The notes beneath the pieces are model-generated. The model was given only the letters and a program-made list of their open reading frames with translations, made no database searches and was not told the DNA's origin. Of a stretch of DNA of 64,000 nt, positions 39,900 to 49,812 are shown piece after piece (the first letter of the stretch is position 1; each line of letters begins with the position of its first letter). Where the stretch lies: positions 2,480,001-2,544,000 of the forward strand of contig NZ_AP024885.1 of assembly GCF_024346975.1 (NCBI RefSeq), given 5' to 3'. A program made the position numbers and the translations under genes. This DNA comes from Vibrio neonatus (GTDB lineage Bacteria > Pseudomonadota > Gammaproteobacteria > Enterobacterales > Vibrionaceae).

Positions 39900-39970
39900 G
39901 AGATATACCTCGATAATTAAAATTATTCACTACTGTTTTTAGTAGATGACTTTAGAATAATAGTCTGTTT

Positions 39971-40006
39971 GTAAAGTGCGGTATGCAAAACGTAAAGATA
40001 AGTAAA
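39971..40006. promoter_or_regulatory. CpxR binding site between cpxP and cpxR
   Basis: GTAAA-GATAA-GTAAA at 39992-40006 is an exact CpxR box (GTAAA-N5-GTAAA). A weaker tandem half, GTAAA-GTGCG-GTATG, begins at 39971. Both lie in the cpxP/cpxR divergent region, predicting autoregulation. Confidence 0.75.
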
Positions 40007-40081
40007 TCACTTCCCCCCTCCTTTACAATACTCGTACAATCTAAGCATCAACAGATATCCAGCAGAGTGAGATTGAATTTT

Positions 40082-40768
40082 ATGCCACACATTTTACTAG
40101 TCGATGACGACACCGAACTAACCGCTCTGTTGGAAGATATATTGACCTATGAAGGGTTTACGGTTTCCCAAGCCAACAATGGCTTAGAAGGACTAGCGGC
40201 TATCAATGACAGCATTGATTTAATACTGCTTGATATCATGATGCCTAAAATGAGTGGCATGGAGATGCTCAAACACCTGCGTGAAAAATGGCAAACGCCG
40301 GTTTTATTTCTGACCGCCAAAGGGGAAGAAGTTGATCGAGTGATAGGGTTAGAACTTGGCGCTGATGACTTTTTGCCAAAACCATTTAGTGACCGAGAGT
40401 TATTGGCGCGAATCAGAGCAATTTTACGTCGCACTCAAGGTAATCAATCCCCGCAAACCAACAACACAACCACTAACGATATTGAGCTAAATATTGGCGC
40501 TCAAGAAGCTTACTGCCAAGATAGGTTACTTGATCTCACTAGCACTGAATTTGCATTGTTAGAGCTCTTCTTGCGTCATCCAGGGAGCGTGCTCACCAAA
40601 GAGAGCATCAGTGTCGAAGTGCTCGGCAAACGCCTTGCTGCATTTGATAGAGCGGTGGATATGCACGTATCAAATTTACGTAAAAAACTGCCTGAAAGAG
40701 AAGATGGTAAACCGCGCATCAAAACACTGCGCGGCAAAGGCTATCTTTTTGTCGAGACCAGCAAATGA
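40082..40768 (+). CDS. cpxR: Response regulator CpxR
   Basis: From ATG 40082 the product has 228 residues beginning MPHILLVDDD; the frame is open further upstream but that part overlaps the CpxR boxes. Receiver domain with phospho-acceptor Asp51 (LILLDIMMP) and Lys in LPKPFSDREL, then an OmpR-type winged helix ending in MHVSNLRKKLP and TLRGKGYLFV. It mediates the envelope-stress response. It overlaps cpxA by four bases (ATGA). Confidence 0.96.
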   Translation: MPHILLVDDDTELTALLEDILTYEGFTVSQANNGLEGLAAINDSIDLILLDIMMPKMSGMEMLKHLREKWQTPVLFLTAKGEEVDRVIGLELGADDFLPKPFSDRELLARIRAILRRTQGNQSPQTNNTTTNDIELNIGAQEAYCQDRLLDLTSTEFALLELFLRHPGSVLTKESISVEVLGKRLAAFDRAVDMHVSNLRKKLPEREDGKPRIKTLRGKGYLFVETSK

Positions 40769-42135
40769 AGCTGCCTAAGTTCAACAGCTTTTATGGACGC
40801 ATCTTTGCCATTTTTTGGTTCACCATTTTAATGGTGCTACTGGCAGTGCTTGGCTTACAAAAACTCGACCCACGTAAATCGCACTCCATCAATAGCTCTG
40901 CGCTGCATAAAATCACTCATCTAGTAAATACCGTGGAGCTAGAATTAAACCACAGTTCTAGCCCTTCTCGCGCTCTGAAAACATTAGAACGTCGCCGTTT
41001 TGGTAGTAAAGATTTTCGCTTGTATCTGGTCAACTCTGAGGGGAGTTTAATCAGCAGAGAACACGGCGCTAAACGTCAAGCTCTGCAAGCCATGGCAGCA
41101 GAATACAGCAACGCCCAAGAACCCAGTCAAAAACTATTTGGTCGCTATATGGTGGCAGGGCCTTTCCCTATTTTTGTAAATGGTGAAAATTATCGAATCT
41201 ACGCCGGCTTTACCGCTAAACGATCGCCTCCCCTTTTGTATCTACTGTTAGATGCACCGTTTAAGCTGATGCTATTTATTATGATCATCAGCACCCCGCT
41301 ACTGTTACTCAGTGCATGGAGTTTAAGTCGCCCCGCTCGTCGACTAGAAGATGCAGCAAAACGTGTCACACGCGGTGAATTTGAAGTTGATCCTAGCCTT
41401 GAACAAGGCACCAACGAATTTAAACAAACAGGGGCCAGCTTTAATCAGATGGTGCTATCCATCAACCAAATGGTCTCCGGTCAACAAAAGTTACTTTCGG
41501 ATATCTCACATGAATTACGTTCACCATTAACGCGCCTACGCATGGCAAACGCACTGGCAACCAGAAAACAAGGTACATCAAAAGAACTAGAACGCATTGA
41601 GACAGAAGCGGAAAGATTAGAACAAATGATCAAAGATCTATTGGACTTATCCCGCATGCAAATTGACAGTCACCACAACCGTATTCGCATTGATGCGCCT
41701 TCACTGTGGGACGATATTTTATCCGATGCTCAATTTGAAGCAGAACAAAACCAAATTGACTTAACCTTTGAAGCAGTACCAGACGTGTTTTTAGTTGGTA
41801 ATAAAAAGCTATTAACCAGCGCCTTTGAAAACATAGTGCGGAACGCGATTCGTTATGGTCACTCGCAAGTCAGTGTATTGTTTTCGGTGACCGCTGACCA
41901 AGTGATCTTTGTCGTCGAAGATGACGGCCCCGGCGTGCCAGACGATGAGCTAGAAAGCATATTCCGTCCCTTCTATCGCGTCTCTACCGCGCGAGACAGA
42001 GACAGCGGTGGCACGGGCTTAGGCTTGGCAATCACCGAGAATGCCATTTTGCAACACAACGGTATGATTAAAGCCAGTAAAGGCTCAACCTTAGGTGGAC
42101 TAAAAATGACAGTACACTTGCCTATTCAAGCATAA
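40765..42135 (+). CDS. cpxA: Sensor histidine kinase CpxA
   Basis: A 456-residue inner-membrane kinase/phosphatase: N-terminal membrane helix (IFAIFWFTILMVLLAVLGL), a periplasmic sensor of about 135 residues, a second helix, HAMP, then HisKA with DISHELRSPLTRLRMA (phospho-His near residue 248) and HATPase with NAIRYG, DDGPGVPDDE and GTGLGLAI. Start overlaps cpxR. CpxP is its periplasmic inhibitor. Confidence 0.96.
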   Translation: MKLPKFNSFYGRIFAIFWFTILMVLLAVLGLQKLDPRKSHSINSSALHKITHLVNTVELELNHSSSPSRALKTLERRRFGSKDFRLYLVNSEGSLISREHGAKRQALQAMAAEYSNAQEPSQKLFGRYMVAGPFPIFVNGENYRIYAGFTAKRSPPLLYLLLDAPFKLMLFIMIISTPLLLLSAWSLSRPARRLEDAAKRVTRGEFEVDPSLEQGTNEFKQTGASFNQMVLSINQMVSGQQKLLSDISHELRSPLTRLRMANALATRKQGTSKELERIETEAERLEQMIKDLLDLSRMQIDSHHNRIRIDAPSLWDDILSDAQFEAEQNQIDLTFEAVPDVFLVGNKKLLTSAFENIVRNAIRYGHSQVSVLFSVTADQVIFVVEDDGPGVPDDELESIFRPFYRVSTARDRDSGGTGLGLAITENAILQHNGMIKASKGSTLGGLKMTVHLPIQA

Positions 42136-42228
42136 CAGCGCAGCAAATTAAGTGACGATTGGAGGCGGTGCACCCAGAGCCTATTTGGGTATATACTGCC
42201 CCTATATATTTTAACTACGTGACCACTT

Positions 42229-42705
42229 ATGTTTGATATCGCTTTATACGAACCAGAAATTGCGCCTAACACAGGTAACATCATTCGACTGAGTGCCAAT
42301 TGTGGTGCCAACTTGCACCTGATTGAACCTTTAGGTTTTGATTTAGAAGAGAAGAAAGTGAGACGTGCAGGCCTTGATTACCACGATCTTGCACGCGTTA
42401 CTCGCCACAAGAACTATCAAGCTTTTATCGACTTCTTAAATGAAAGAGATGGGGATTACCGAATTTTTGCCTGTACGACTAAAACCACAGGTCATCATAT
42501 CGACCCTCAGTATCAAGCGGGGGATGTACTGTTATTTGGACCCGAAACTCGCGGACTTCCTGCTGAGCTAATTGAGTCTATGCCAATGGAACAACGCATT
42601 CGTATTCCAATGATGGCGGATAGTCGTTCACTCAACTTATCCAATGCGGTCGCCATTATTGCTTTTGAAGCATGGCGTCAAATGGACTTTGGTGGCGCTG
42701 AATAA
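42229..42705 (+). CDS. trmL: tRNA (cytidine/uridine-2'-O-)-methyltransferase TrmL
   Basis: A 158-residue SPOUT methyltransferase (YibK) that 2'-O-methylates position 34 of tRNA-Leu species. The trefoil-knot SAM motifs are [30 protein letters not shown], and the N-terminal [18 protein letters not shown]. Length equals the family norm. It follows cpxA but has a separate upstream gap of 93 bases. Confidence 0.96.
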   Translation: MFDIALYEPEIAPNTGNIIRLSANCGANLHLIEPLGFDLEEKKVRRAGLDYHDLARVTRHKNYQAFIDFLNERDGDYRIFACTTKTTGHHIDPQYQAGDVLLFGPETRGLPAELIESMPMEQRIRIPMMADSRSLNLSNAVAIIAFEAWRQMDFGGAE

Positions 42706-42726
42706 ACAGCGCCTCCTTAAAAAGCA

Positions 42727-43215
42727 TTAATTTAGACGATCTTTATCTTGGTCGTCTTTTTTCTCAAACTCGCCTTCAAACACATTTCCGTCACCTTTAT
42801 CTTGGTTTTGAAATGGATTGCCCTGTCCGGCGTTAGTATGAAAACCAGAATGCATGCCATTAACTTGCACTCTTTTCATCAATTGCTTGGCAATAATGGC
42901 TCTTGGCTTAGGTAATAGAACAATCATCCCTAAAGTATCAGTCATAAATCCAGGCGTCAGTAAAAGCACACCTGCGACCGCTAACATCACACCTTCAACG
43001 ATTTGCTGAGCAGGTAATTCACCTTGTTGTAGACGAGATTGCACCGAAAGCAAAGTCGCAATACCTTGACTTCGCACCAAAGAAGCACCAATCAAAGCGG
43101 TAAAGATGACAAGGCATATTGTCGTCCAAACACCAAGAAATCCACCTACTTGAATAAATAGGCCAATCTCAACTATTGGCACCAATATAAATAACAACAA
43201 TAAAATAGGAAACAC
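42727..43215 (-). CDS. fxsA: FxsA family membrane protein
   Basis: A 162-residue protein with three or four membrane segments at the N-terminus (MFPILLLLFILVPIVEIGLF, then VWTTICLVIFTALIGASLV and a third after EGVMLAVAGVLLLTPGF) and a polar, acidic tail. E. coli FxsA, when overproduced, reduces F-plasmid exclusion of phage T7; its normal role is unknown. GTG start at 43215 with GGAGGA upstream. It is next to aspA, as in E. coli. Confidence 0.9.
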   Translation of the reverse strand: MFPILLLLFILVPIVEIGLFIQVGGFLGVWTTICLVIFTALIGASLVRSQGIATLLSVQSRLQQGELPAQQIVEGVMLAVAGVLLLTPGFMTDTLGMIVLLPKPRAIIAKQLMKRVQVNGMHSGFHTNAGQGNPFQNQDKGDGNVFEGEFEKKDDQDKDRLN

Positions 43216-43543
43216 GTATCCTCCTCAAAATTAGGTGCTCAGTTTAAGCTCAAAAAGGGTGCAAGCTCAATTGTTATATAACGCTTAGTCCATCTCATGT
43301 GTGAGTCACCTCACTCCTAGAGCAATTCAGTTACAATCTCTAATAAACTTGTCTATTTTTAGGTGCCAAAAGTGATCCATTCATGAGTTTTTTAGGCACA
43401 GTTTAGTATTATTGAGCTTCACAAAATCTAGTCTGATTTTTACACCAAAAAAACTGCCGAATGGACTCATCACTTATTGTTCAGCGCACCCTAATCGCGC
43501 TATCAAACATTCAATATCACTAAGAAAAATAAAGGTCCATGCT
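43216..43543. other. 328-base intergenic region fxsA / aspA
   Basis: Divergent promoter region. It has a good CRP site (43300-43315). The aspA frame is open without stops through part of it, but the ATG at 43544 is where family similarity starts. No FNR box is evident. Confidence 0.5.
43300..43315. promoter_or_regulatory. CRP site upstream of aspA
   Basis: TGTGA-GTCACC-TCACT matches nine of ten positions of the CRP core consensus. It is about 230 bases upstream of aspA and 85 bases upstream of fxsA. aspA is CRP-activated in E. coli. Confidence 0.55.
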
Positions 43544-44980
43544 ATGACGACAACTCCTACTCAGTCAGCAACTCGTATAGAAGAAGATCTCCTTGGCCAA
43601 CGTCATGTTCCTGCCGAGGCTTATTATGGCATCCATACTTTACGTGCGATTGAAAACTTTAATATTTCTAGTATGACCATCTCTGATGTACCTGAATTTG
43701 TTCGCGGTATGGTCATGACTAAAAAAGCGGCAGCTATCGCCAACCATCAACTTAGTGTGCTTAAACCCGACGTAGCGGAATATATCATTAAAGCCTGTGA
43801 TGTAATTCTTGATACAGGGCGCTGTATGGATCAATTCCCTTCCGATGTTTTCCAAGGCGGTGCCGGCACTTCGGTCAACATGAATGCCAACGAAGTTATT
43901 GCTAACCTAGCGCTGGAATTGATGGGCAAAGAAAAAGGCCAATACGATATCATCAACCCAAATGATGACGTCAATAAAAGCCAATCCACCAACTGTTCAT
44001 ACCCTACGGGCTTCCGTATTGCAGTGTACAACAGTGTTATCAAGCTCATTACCTCTATTGAGTACCTTAAAGGGGCATTTGACGCGAAAAGCACCGAATT
44101 CAACAGCATTTTAAAAATGGGTCGTACCCAGCTACAAGACGCTGTGCCTATGACAGTCGGACAAGAATTTAGAGCTTGGTCGGTAACGCTTTCAGAAGAG
44201 ATTCGTAACCTACAGTACACGGCAAAATTATTGCTAGAAGTAAACTTAGGCGCAACCGCTATCGGCACTGGCTTAAATGCCGCTGAAGGCTATCAAGAGC
44301 TAGCGGTACAAGCATTGGCTGATGTTACTGGCCTAGAGTGTGTACCTGCTGAAGACTTAATTGAAGCAACCTCTGACTGTGGTGCTTACGTAATGATGCA
44401 CGGCGCACTTAAACGCCTAGCAGTAAAACTATCGAAGATTTGTAACGACCTACGCTTACTATCATCTGGCCCTCGCGCAGGTCTAAATGAAATCAACTTA
44501 CCTGAACTTCAAGCGGGTTCTTCAATTATGCCAGCCAAAGTAAACCCAGTAGTGCCAGAAGTGGTTAACCAAGTTTGCTTTAAAGTATTAGGTAACGACA
44601 ACACCATCTCTTTTGCAGCCGAAGGCGGTCAGCTACAACTTAACGTGATGGAACCTGTTATCGCACAAAGCATGTTTGAGTCTTTAGATATTCTTAGCAA
44701 TGCTTGCGTGAACCTACGCGACAAATGTATTGACGGCATTACCGTGAATAAAGAAGTGTGTGAAAGCCACGTATTTAATTCAATCGGTATTGTGACCTAT
44801 CTAAACCCATACATTGGGCACCATGAAGGGGATATTGTCGGCAAAATCTGTGCTGAAACAGGCAAGAACGTCCGTGAGGTTGTACTAGAGCGCGGACTGC
44901 TTACCGAAGCTGAATTGGAAGATATTTTCTCTGTAGAGAACCTAATGACGCCACAGTATCGAGCAAAACGCTTCGATTAA
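43544..44980 (+). CDS. aspA: Aspartate ammonia-lyase AspA
   Basis: From ATG 43544 the product has 478 residues, the E. coli length; the open frame reaches back to 43412 but that part is not family-like. It deaminates aspartate to fumarate. The signature loop [12 protein letters not shown] is present, with [17 protein letters not shown] and [13 protein letters not shown] [12 protein letters not shown] earlier. It feeds fumarate to FrdABCD, and the dicarboxylate carrier dcuA follows on the same strand. Confidence 0.97.
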   Translation: MTTTPTQSATRIEEDLLGQRHVPAEAYYGIHTLRAIENFNISSMTISDVPEFVRGMVMTKKAAAIANHQLSVLKPDVAEYIIKACDVILDTGRCMDQFPSDVFQGGAGTSVNMNANEVIANLALELMGKEKGQYDIINPNDDVNKSQSTNCSYPTGFRIAVYNSVIKLITSIEYLKGAFDAKSTEFNSILKMGRTQLQDAVPMTVGQEFRAWSVTLSEEIRNLQYTAKLLLEVNLGATAIGTGLNAAEGYQELAVQALADVTGLECVPAEDLIEATSDCGAYVMMHGALKRLAVKLSKICNDLRLLSSGPRAGLNEINLPELQAGSSIMPAKVNPVVPEVVNQVCFKVLGNDNTISFAAEGGQLQLNVMEPVIAQSMFESLDILSNACVNLRDKCIDGITVNKEVCESHVFNSIGIVTYLNPYIGHHEGDIVGKICAETGKNVREVVLERGLLTEAELEDIFSVENLMTPQYRAKRFD

Positions 44981-45076
44981 TATCGAGCAATCATGCAACG
45001 TGAATAGAGGTGAGTACATTCTTGTCTAGAGAAAACTCACTTCTATACTTACCACAATTCTAATAAAAATTTCTAG

Positions 45077-45105
45077 AGCTCAAAGTTCCGACTTTGAGCT
45101 TTTCT
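45077..45105 (+). terminator. Rho-independent terminator between aspA and dcuA
   Basis: AGCTCAAAGT-TCCG-ACTTTGAGCT followed by TTTCTTTCTT. It should separate or attenuate aspA and dcuA transcription. Confidence 0.8.
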
Positions 45106-45139
45106 TTCTTAAAATCAACTCACTCAAAGGAAAACAAGT

Positions 45140-46450
45140 ATGCTAATAGTAGAACTTCTGGTCGTCTTGGTATTTATATACCTTGGTGCCAGAATTGGAG
45201 GAATAGGAATTGGCCTTGCCGGTGGCTTAGGTGTCATCGCTCTGTCTATCGGACTGGGTGTTCCCACTAGCCAAAGCTACATCCCTATCGACGTTATTTT
45301 AATTATCATGTCGGTGATTACCGCCATTGCCGCCATGCAAGTTGCCGGTGGTATGGACTGGTTAGTACAAATTGCAGAAAACTTTTTACGCAAAAATCCA
45401 GAGCGCATTACGTTTTATGCTCCTATCGTTACCTTCCTAATGACCCTTATGGCAGGTACTGGACACACTGCATTTTCCACGCTCCCTGTTATTGCTGAAG
45501 TAGCAAAAGGCCAAGGCATACGCCCTTCTAGACCTCTTTCAATTGCCGTTGTCGCCTCTCAAATTGCTATCACAGCTTCACCTATCTCTGCTGCTGTAGT
45601 GGCTTTTTCTACTATGCTAGAGCCTCAAGGCGTTAGCTATTTAACCTTGCTCGCCATTTGCATACCAACTACTTTTATTGCCTGTATGGTGGGTGCATTT
45701 GTGGCAAACTTTATTGGTTGCCCGCTGAAAGACGACCCTGTGTATCAAGAGCGTCTTGAGCAAGGACTGATTAAGCTCAATACCGCAGAACATAAACGTG
45801 AAATTCTACCAACAGCAAAACGTGCTACCTATATCTTCTTAGGTGCTATCGTGCTGGTTGTATCATACGCAGCGGCAATTTCTGGCTCAGTCGGCTTAAT
45901 TGAAAATCCGGCCATTGGTCGTAACGAAGCCATTATGGCAGTAATGCTAGGCGCGGCGGCCGTCATCGTACTGACCTCTAAAATTGATGCAGCATTGATT
46001 CCTGCGGCAGCCACCTTCCGCTCAGGTATGACCGCTTGTGTTTGTGTATTGGGTGTTGCTTGGCTTGGCTCAACCTTTGTGAATGCACACGTGAATGACA
46101 TTAAAGAGTTCTCTAGTGCACTCCTGTCCGACCACCCTTGGATGTTAGCGCTAATCCTGTTTTTTGCGTCTATGTTGCTGTATTCACAAGGGGCAACCAC
46201 AATGGCGTTAATGCCAGCGGCATTGGCTATTGGTGTCGCGCCACTTACGGCAGTGGCCTCTTTTGCGGCGGTAAGTGCACTGTTTGTATTGCCGACTTAT
46301 CCAACACTGTTAGCCGCAGTAGAAATGGATGACACCGGCTCAACACGCATTGGTAAGTATGTCTTCAACCACCCATTCTTTATTCCAGGCGTTGCGACAA
46401 TCTCAACCTCAGTTGCGCTAGGCTTTATGTTTGGTAGCTTGTTTATCTAA
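45140..46450 (+). CDS. dcuA: Anaerobic C4-dicarboxylate transporter DcuA
   Basis: A 436-residue Dcu-family antiporter with about ten to twelve membrane segments. The conserved N-terminal VFIYLGARIGGIGIGLAGGL, MAGTGHTAFSTLPVIAEVAK and ASPISAAVVAFS blocks fit DcuA/DcuB. It exchanges aspartate or fumarate for succinate. Placement behind aspA favours DcuA. AAAGGA precedes the ATG. Confidence 0.93.
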   Translation: MLIVELLVVLVFIYLGARIGGIGIGLAGGLGVIALSIGLGVPTSQSYIPIDVILIIMSVITAIAAMQVAGGMDWLVQIAENFLRKNPERITFYAPIVTFLMTLMAGTGHTAFSTLPVIAEVAKGQGIRPSRPLSIAVVASQIAITASPISAAVVAFSTMLEPQGVSYLTLLAICIPTTFIACMVGAFVANFIGCPLKDDPVYQERLEQGLIKLNTAEHKREILPTAKRATYIFLGAIVLVVSYAAAISGSVGLIENPAIGRNEAIMAVMLGAAAVIVLTSKIDAALIPAAATFRSGMTACVCVLGVAWLGSTFVNAHVNDIKEFSSALLSDHPWMLALILFFASMLLYSQGATTMALMPAALAIGVAPLTAVASFAAVSALFVLPTYPTLLAAVEMDDTGSTRIGKYVFNHPFFIPGVATISTSVALGFMFGSLFI

Positions 46451-46471
46451 CCTCTCAATCGAGATTATTTT

Positions 46472-46500
46472 GGGGTACATTTAAGTGCCCCTTTTTCTTT
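46472..46500 (+). terminator. Rho-independent terminator after dcuA
   Basis: GGGGTAC-ATTTAA-GTGCCCC (one G-T pair) followed by TTTTTCTTTT. Confidence 0.8.
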
Positions 46501-46637
46501 TGTCCTACTCAGTAAATGGTAAAAGCCTGCCAAACAGCGCAGAAAAATAACAAGCTCATGATAGTCAGTAGGCGAACGAAACTTAATCGGCTACTATCGG
46601 GTCTACTAGTTATCTGAACCTAATTGATACAAATACT

Positions 46638-48455
46638 ATGCGCGCTGTTTTTATCTCACTTTTGTTACTTTGTTTCTCGCAGACAACCTTGGCAGCCTTC
46701 AATAGCGAATCAAACTCGCCATCAAGCCCTGCACCTGCTAATAACTTCGATCAAGCCAGCTTTGGGCAACCTAGCTTTGTGCGGGTTGATCAAGCGTTTC
46801 CGTTTGATTTTATTCAGCAAGGCGATCAAGTTCAGTTAACTTGGCAAGTCACCGATGGCTACTACCTGTATCAATCTCGATTTAATGTCAGTGCAGAAAA
46901 TGCCACCTTAGGTGAGCTATCACTGCGAGACGGCACGCCATACCAAGATGAATTTTTTGGCTTAGTCAATATCTACACAGAACCTGTCACCATCACTGTG
47001 CCTATTACTGGGCAAGGCGAACACTCACAGCTCATAGTGCAATATCAAGGCTGTGCCAAAGCCGGTTTTTGCTACCCGCCAGAAACTAAAGTCATCGGTC
47101 TGCAAGCTATCGATAATGTAGCGAAGATCGACTCTTCTAAGGTGACTACGAATACCGCAATCACATCACAGAGCGCCCCTCAAGAGAGACAGCCAAAAAG
47201 CGAAAGTGATATGGCGGCAATGCTTGGCGACTCAATCTGGACACCACTTATCTTCTTGGTGCTCGGCATTGGCTTGGCATTTACACCATGCGTACTGCCA
47301 ATGTATCCAATTTTAACCAGTATCGTATTAGGCAACGGCAAACTGTCTCCTGCTAGAGCACTGTCACTGTCTTTCATTTACGTGCAAGGGATGGCGCTGA
47401 CTTACACCTTGCTCGGGCTTGTTGTCGCCTCGGCAGGCATGCAGTTTCAGGCGGCGTTGCAACACCCAGCAGTGCTGATCACCATTAGCGTGCTGTTTGT
47501 ATTGCTGTCGTTATCTATGTTCGGCTTATACAACCTGCAATTGCCAAGTAGCCTGCAAACCAAGCTCAACGAAATCAGCAATAAACAAACCGGCGGACGT
47601 TGGTTGGGCGCATTTGCAATGGGCGTAATATCCGGTTTAGTGTGCTCACCTTGCACCACGGCCCCTCTTTCTGGCGCGCTATTGTATGTGGCACAAACGG
47701 GCGATTTGTTCACCGGAGCCATCACCTTGTATGCGCTGGCATTAGGTATGGGCATACCTCTGATTGGTCTGGCGGTATTTGGCAACCGCTTCTTACCAAA
47801 AGCGGGCCTATGGATGGATAAAGTTAAAGTGCTATTTGGCTTTGTACTATTGGCTGCACCTCTATTTTTCTTAGAGCGAATCTTAGCCGAGCAATGGATC
47901 ACAGCACTTTGGTCTATTTTAGGTATTAGCTTCTTTGCTTGGCTGTATCATTCTAAAAATCATCTGCCGTTTGGCAGTTGGAAGCAAAGCCTTATCGGTA
48001 TTGTTGCGGTACTTGGCTTAGTTGGCTCAGCACAACCGGTTTGGAACAAACTGCTAGGACTAGATAGCCAAGTCGAAGCGCCACAATCGCAAATTGAGTT
48101 TATTCGCGTCACCACAGTTCAAGACCTGCAACAAGAGTTAGCCAAAGCGAAACTGGCAGGTAAGCCCGTATTATTCGACTTCTACGCGGATTGGTGCGTG
48201 GCTTGTAAAGAGTTTGAGAAATACACTTTCCATGAGGCGAATGTGGAACAAAAGCTCAGCGGATTTGTACTGCTACAAGCGGACGTCACCAAAAATCAGC
48301 CGCAAGACATCGAGCTATTAAAACATATGCGCGTGTTAGGTCTGCCGACTATCGAGTTTTGGGATGCGCAAGGTCAGCATTTACCGGCGGCTAGGTTAAC
48401 CGGTTTTGTTAAGGCTGAACCTTTCCTCAGTCATCTGCAGCGGTTTAATCTATAA
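46638..48455 (+). CDS. dsbD: Thiol:disulfide interchange protein DsbD
   Basis: A 605-residue membrane protein that carries electrons from cytoplasmic thioredoxin to periplasmic DsbC, DsbG and CcmG. Signal peptide ends near TLAA. N-terminal alpha domain: Cys139 and Cys145 ([11 protein letters not shown]). Membrane domain: Cys218 in [11 protein letters not shown] and the partner in [13 protein letters not shown]-terminal thioredoxin-like domain: [13 protein letters not shown]. The stop codon lies in the first of three tandem 16-base repeats. cutA, which precedes dsbD in E. coli, is not here. Confidence 0.96.
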   Translation: MRAVFISLLLLCFSQTTLAAFNSESNSPSSPAPANNFDQASFGQPSFVRVDQAFPFDFIQQGDQVQLTWQVTDGYYLYQSRFNVSAENATLGELSLRDGTPYQDEFFGLVNIYTEPVTITVPITGQGEHSQLIVQYQGCAKAGFCYPPETKVIGLQAIDNVAKIDSSKVTTNTAITSQSAPQERQPKSESDMAAMLGDSIWTPLIFLVLGIGLAFTPCVLPMYPILTSIVLGNGKLSPARALSLSFIYVQGMALTYTLLGLVVASAGMQFQAALQHPAVLITISVLFVLLSLSMFGLYNLQLPSSLQTKLNEISNKQTGGRWLGAFAMGVISGLVCSPCTTAPLSGALLYVAQTGDLFTGAITLYALALGMGIPLIGLAVFGNRFLPKAGLWMDKVKVLFGFVLLAAPLFFLERILAEQWITALWSILGISFFAWLYHSKNHLPFGSWKQSLIGIVAVLGLVGSAQPVWNKLLGLDSQVEAPQSQIEFIRVTTVQDLQQELAKAKLAGKPVLFDFYADWCVACKEFEKYTFHEANVEQKLSGFVLLQADVTKNQPQDIELLKHMRVLGLPTIEFWDAQGQHLPAARLTGFVKAEPFLSHLQRFNL

Positions 48456-48491
48456 ACGTTTTAATCTATAAACGCTTTAATCTATAAACGG
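48444..48491. repeat. Three tandem 16-base repeats at the dsbD stop codon
   Basis: TTTAATCTATAAACG plus one variable base (t, c, g), three times in a row at 48444, 48460 and 48476. The first copy encodes the last residues FNL and the stop, and each later copy repeats those codons downstream. Confidence 0.9.
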
Positions 48492-48510
48492 ATTAGCCAC
48501 TCAAAAAGAG

Positions 48511-48537
48511 ACGCCCACTGACTCATTAAGTGGGCGT
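48511..48537 (+). terminator. Hairpin after dsbD
   Basis: ACGCCCACT and AGTGGGCGT (nine perfect pairs) around a nine-base loop; the tail TGTTACTT is T-poor, so termination may be partial. Confidence 0.6.
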
Positions 48538-48644
48538 TGTTACTTCTAGCGCAAATAAATATAGAGCTGAGCCAGAGTTTTAGTGACCGATTCTTGTTCA
48601 TCAATATAAAACTATCAATAATCACTTAGATTCCCATTTTATAC

Positions 48645-49295
48645 ATGAGTACAAGTGATATGGATGCCACTTACACGATTGTTATTGCTGACGATCATCC
48701 CCTCTTCCGAAATGCATTATTTCAGTCGGTACACATGGCTATTAGTGGTGCAAACCTACTGGAAGCGGACTCTCTGAATAGCCTGCTCGATTTACTGCGT
48801 AAACAAGACGATGTGGATCTGATTCTGTTAGACCTAAAAATGCCGGGGGCGAATGGCATGTCTGGTTTAATGCAATTGCGCAGTGAATTTCCAGACATCG
48901 CGGTGGTGGTTATCTCTGCCAGTGAAGAACCTTCGGTAGTGAGCCAAGTTAAAAGCCACGGCGCCTTTGGTTTTATCCCCAAGTCTACCGATATGCGCAG
49001 CCTAATCAGTGCTCTCAACCAAGTATTAAATGGCGACCAATTTTTTCCTGCTGAATTAGCCAAACAAGCAGAACGCTATAGCGACATTACCGATAAATTG
49101 GCTTCACTCACCCCACAACAATACAAAGTATTGGCAATGCTTGCTGACGGTCTGCTCAATAAACAAATTGCCTACGAACTGGATGTATCCGTTGCCACAA
49201 TCAAAGCCCACATGACGGCAATTTTCCGCAAATTAGGGGTCACCAATCGCACCCAAGCAGTGATCTTATTACAGCAATCTGATATTGAATCCTAA
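48645..49295 (+). CDS. crbR: LuxR/NarL-type response regulator, CrbR-like
   Basis: A 216-residue regulator with a receiver domain (acidic pair IADDHPL, phospho-acceptor Asp63 in LLDLKMPG, Lys in FIPKSTDM) and a LuxR-type helix-turn-helix (LTPQQYKVLAMLADGLLNKQIAYELDVS... near residues 150-205). In vibrios the acetate switch is controlled by CrbS/CrbR, and this gene sits in the same cluster as a CrbS-like kinase, a symporter and acs. An ATG five codons in (48660) is an alternative start. Confidence 0.82.
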   Translation: MSTSDMDATYTIVIADDHPLFRNALFQSVHMAISGANLLEADSLNSLLDLLRKQDDVDLILLDLKMPGANGMSGLMQLRSEFPDIAVVVISASEEPSVVSQVKSHGAFGFIPKSTDMRSLISALNQVLNGDQFFPAELAKQAERYSDITDKLASLTPQQYKVLAMLADGLLNKQIAYELDVSVATIKAHMTAIFRKLGVTNRTQAVILLQQSDIES

Positions 49296-49349
49296 GCTGT
49301 TTCTATCCCTTTGATTAGGAAATAAATCCGTTTCCTGATCTCTGCCCTT

Positions 49350-49367
49350 ATTAGACCTTTGGCTAAT
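49350..49367. promoter_or_regulatory. ATTAGACC-type motif upstream of the symporter operon
   Basis: ATTAGACCTTTGGCTAAT, imperfect palindrome with perfect outer arms ATTAG/CTAAT, about 170 bases upstream of the DUF4212 gene. Related copies occur upstream of the DUF294 gene (57016), acs (59623, reverse, one T for C) and aroQ (61872). Candidate CrbR site by location only. Confidence 0.35.
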
Positions 49368-49536
49368 ATCCAGCAAACCCCAGTTCACACTTTATCAGCA
49401 CACCACAATAAACCACTGATTTTAATGAATTTTCCATCTCACTCACTCAAGACCAAAGTTCAAATGAGTTATTAACCTCCCACTGCTATCGTATGTTTGA
49501 AACATTTTATTAACAAACGAACGTAAGGAGACGGCA

Positions 49537-49800
49537 ATGGCGTTTGAAAATGAAGAACGAGCCAAAGCCTACTGGAGCAAGAATGTTCGACTCATGATCA
49601 GCCTAATGGTGATCTGGTTTGTTGTGTCATTTGGCTGCGGTATTTTATTTGTAGACGAACTCAATCAATTCCAACTTGGTGGTTACAAACTCGGATTCTG
49701 GTTTGCACAGCAAGGTTCCATCTACTGTTTCTTGGGCATTATTTTCTACTATGCGTGGAAGATGCGTCGAATTGACCGCGAATTTAACGTAGAAGAATAG
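49537..49800 (+). CDS. DUF4212 small subunit of a sodium/solute symporter
   Basis: An 87-residue protein with two membrane helices and the DUF4212 pattern: YWSKNVRLM, then LGFWFAQQGSIYCFLGIIFY and a terminal DREFNVEE. Such proteins are encoded immediately upstream of SSS-family symporters and are thought to form a small subunit. AAGGAG precedes the ATG. The partner symporter begins 12 bases after the stop. Confidence 0.88.
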   Translation: MAFENEERAKAYWSKNVRLMISLMVIWFVVSFGCGILFVDELNQFQLGGYKLGFWFAQQGSIYCFLGIIFYYAWKMRRIDREFNVEE

Positions 49801-49812
49801 GGAGCAATAAAG

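Noticed and set aside
43412..43543. Longer N-terminus for AspA (44 extra residues)
   Set aside because: Family similarity and length (478 aa) begin at ATG 43544; the upstream codons look like promoter DNA.
47180..47902. Minus-strand frames of 65 and 151 aa inside dsbD, and similar long antisense frames in groL, crbS and acs
   Set aside because: They mirror the codon pattern of the plus-strand or minus-strand gene and have no start context or domain features.
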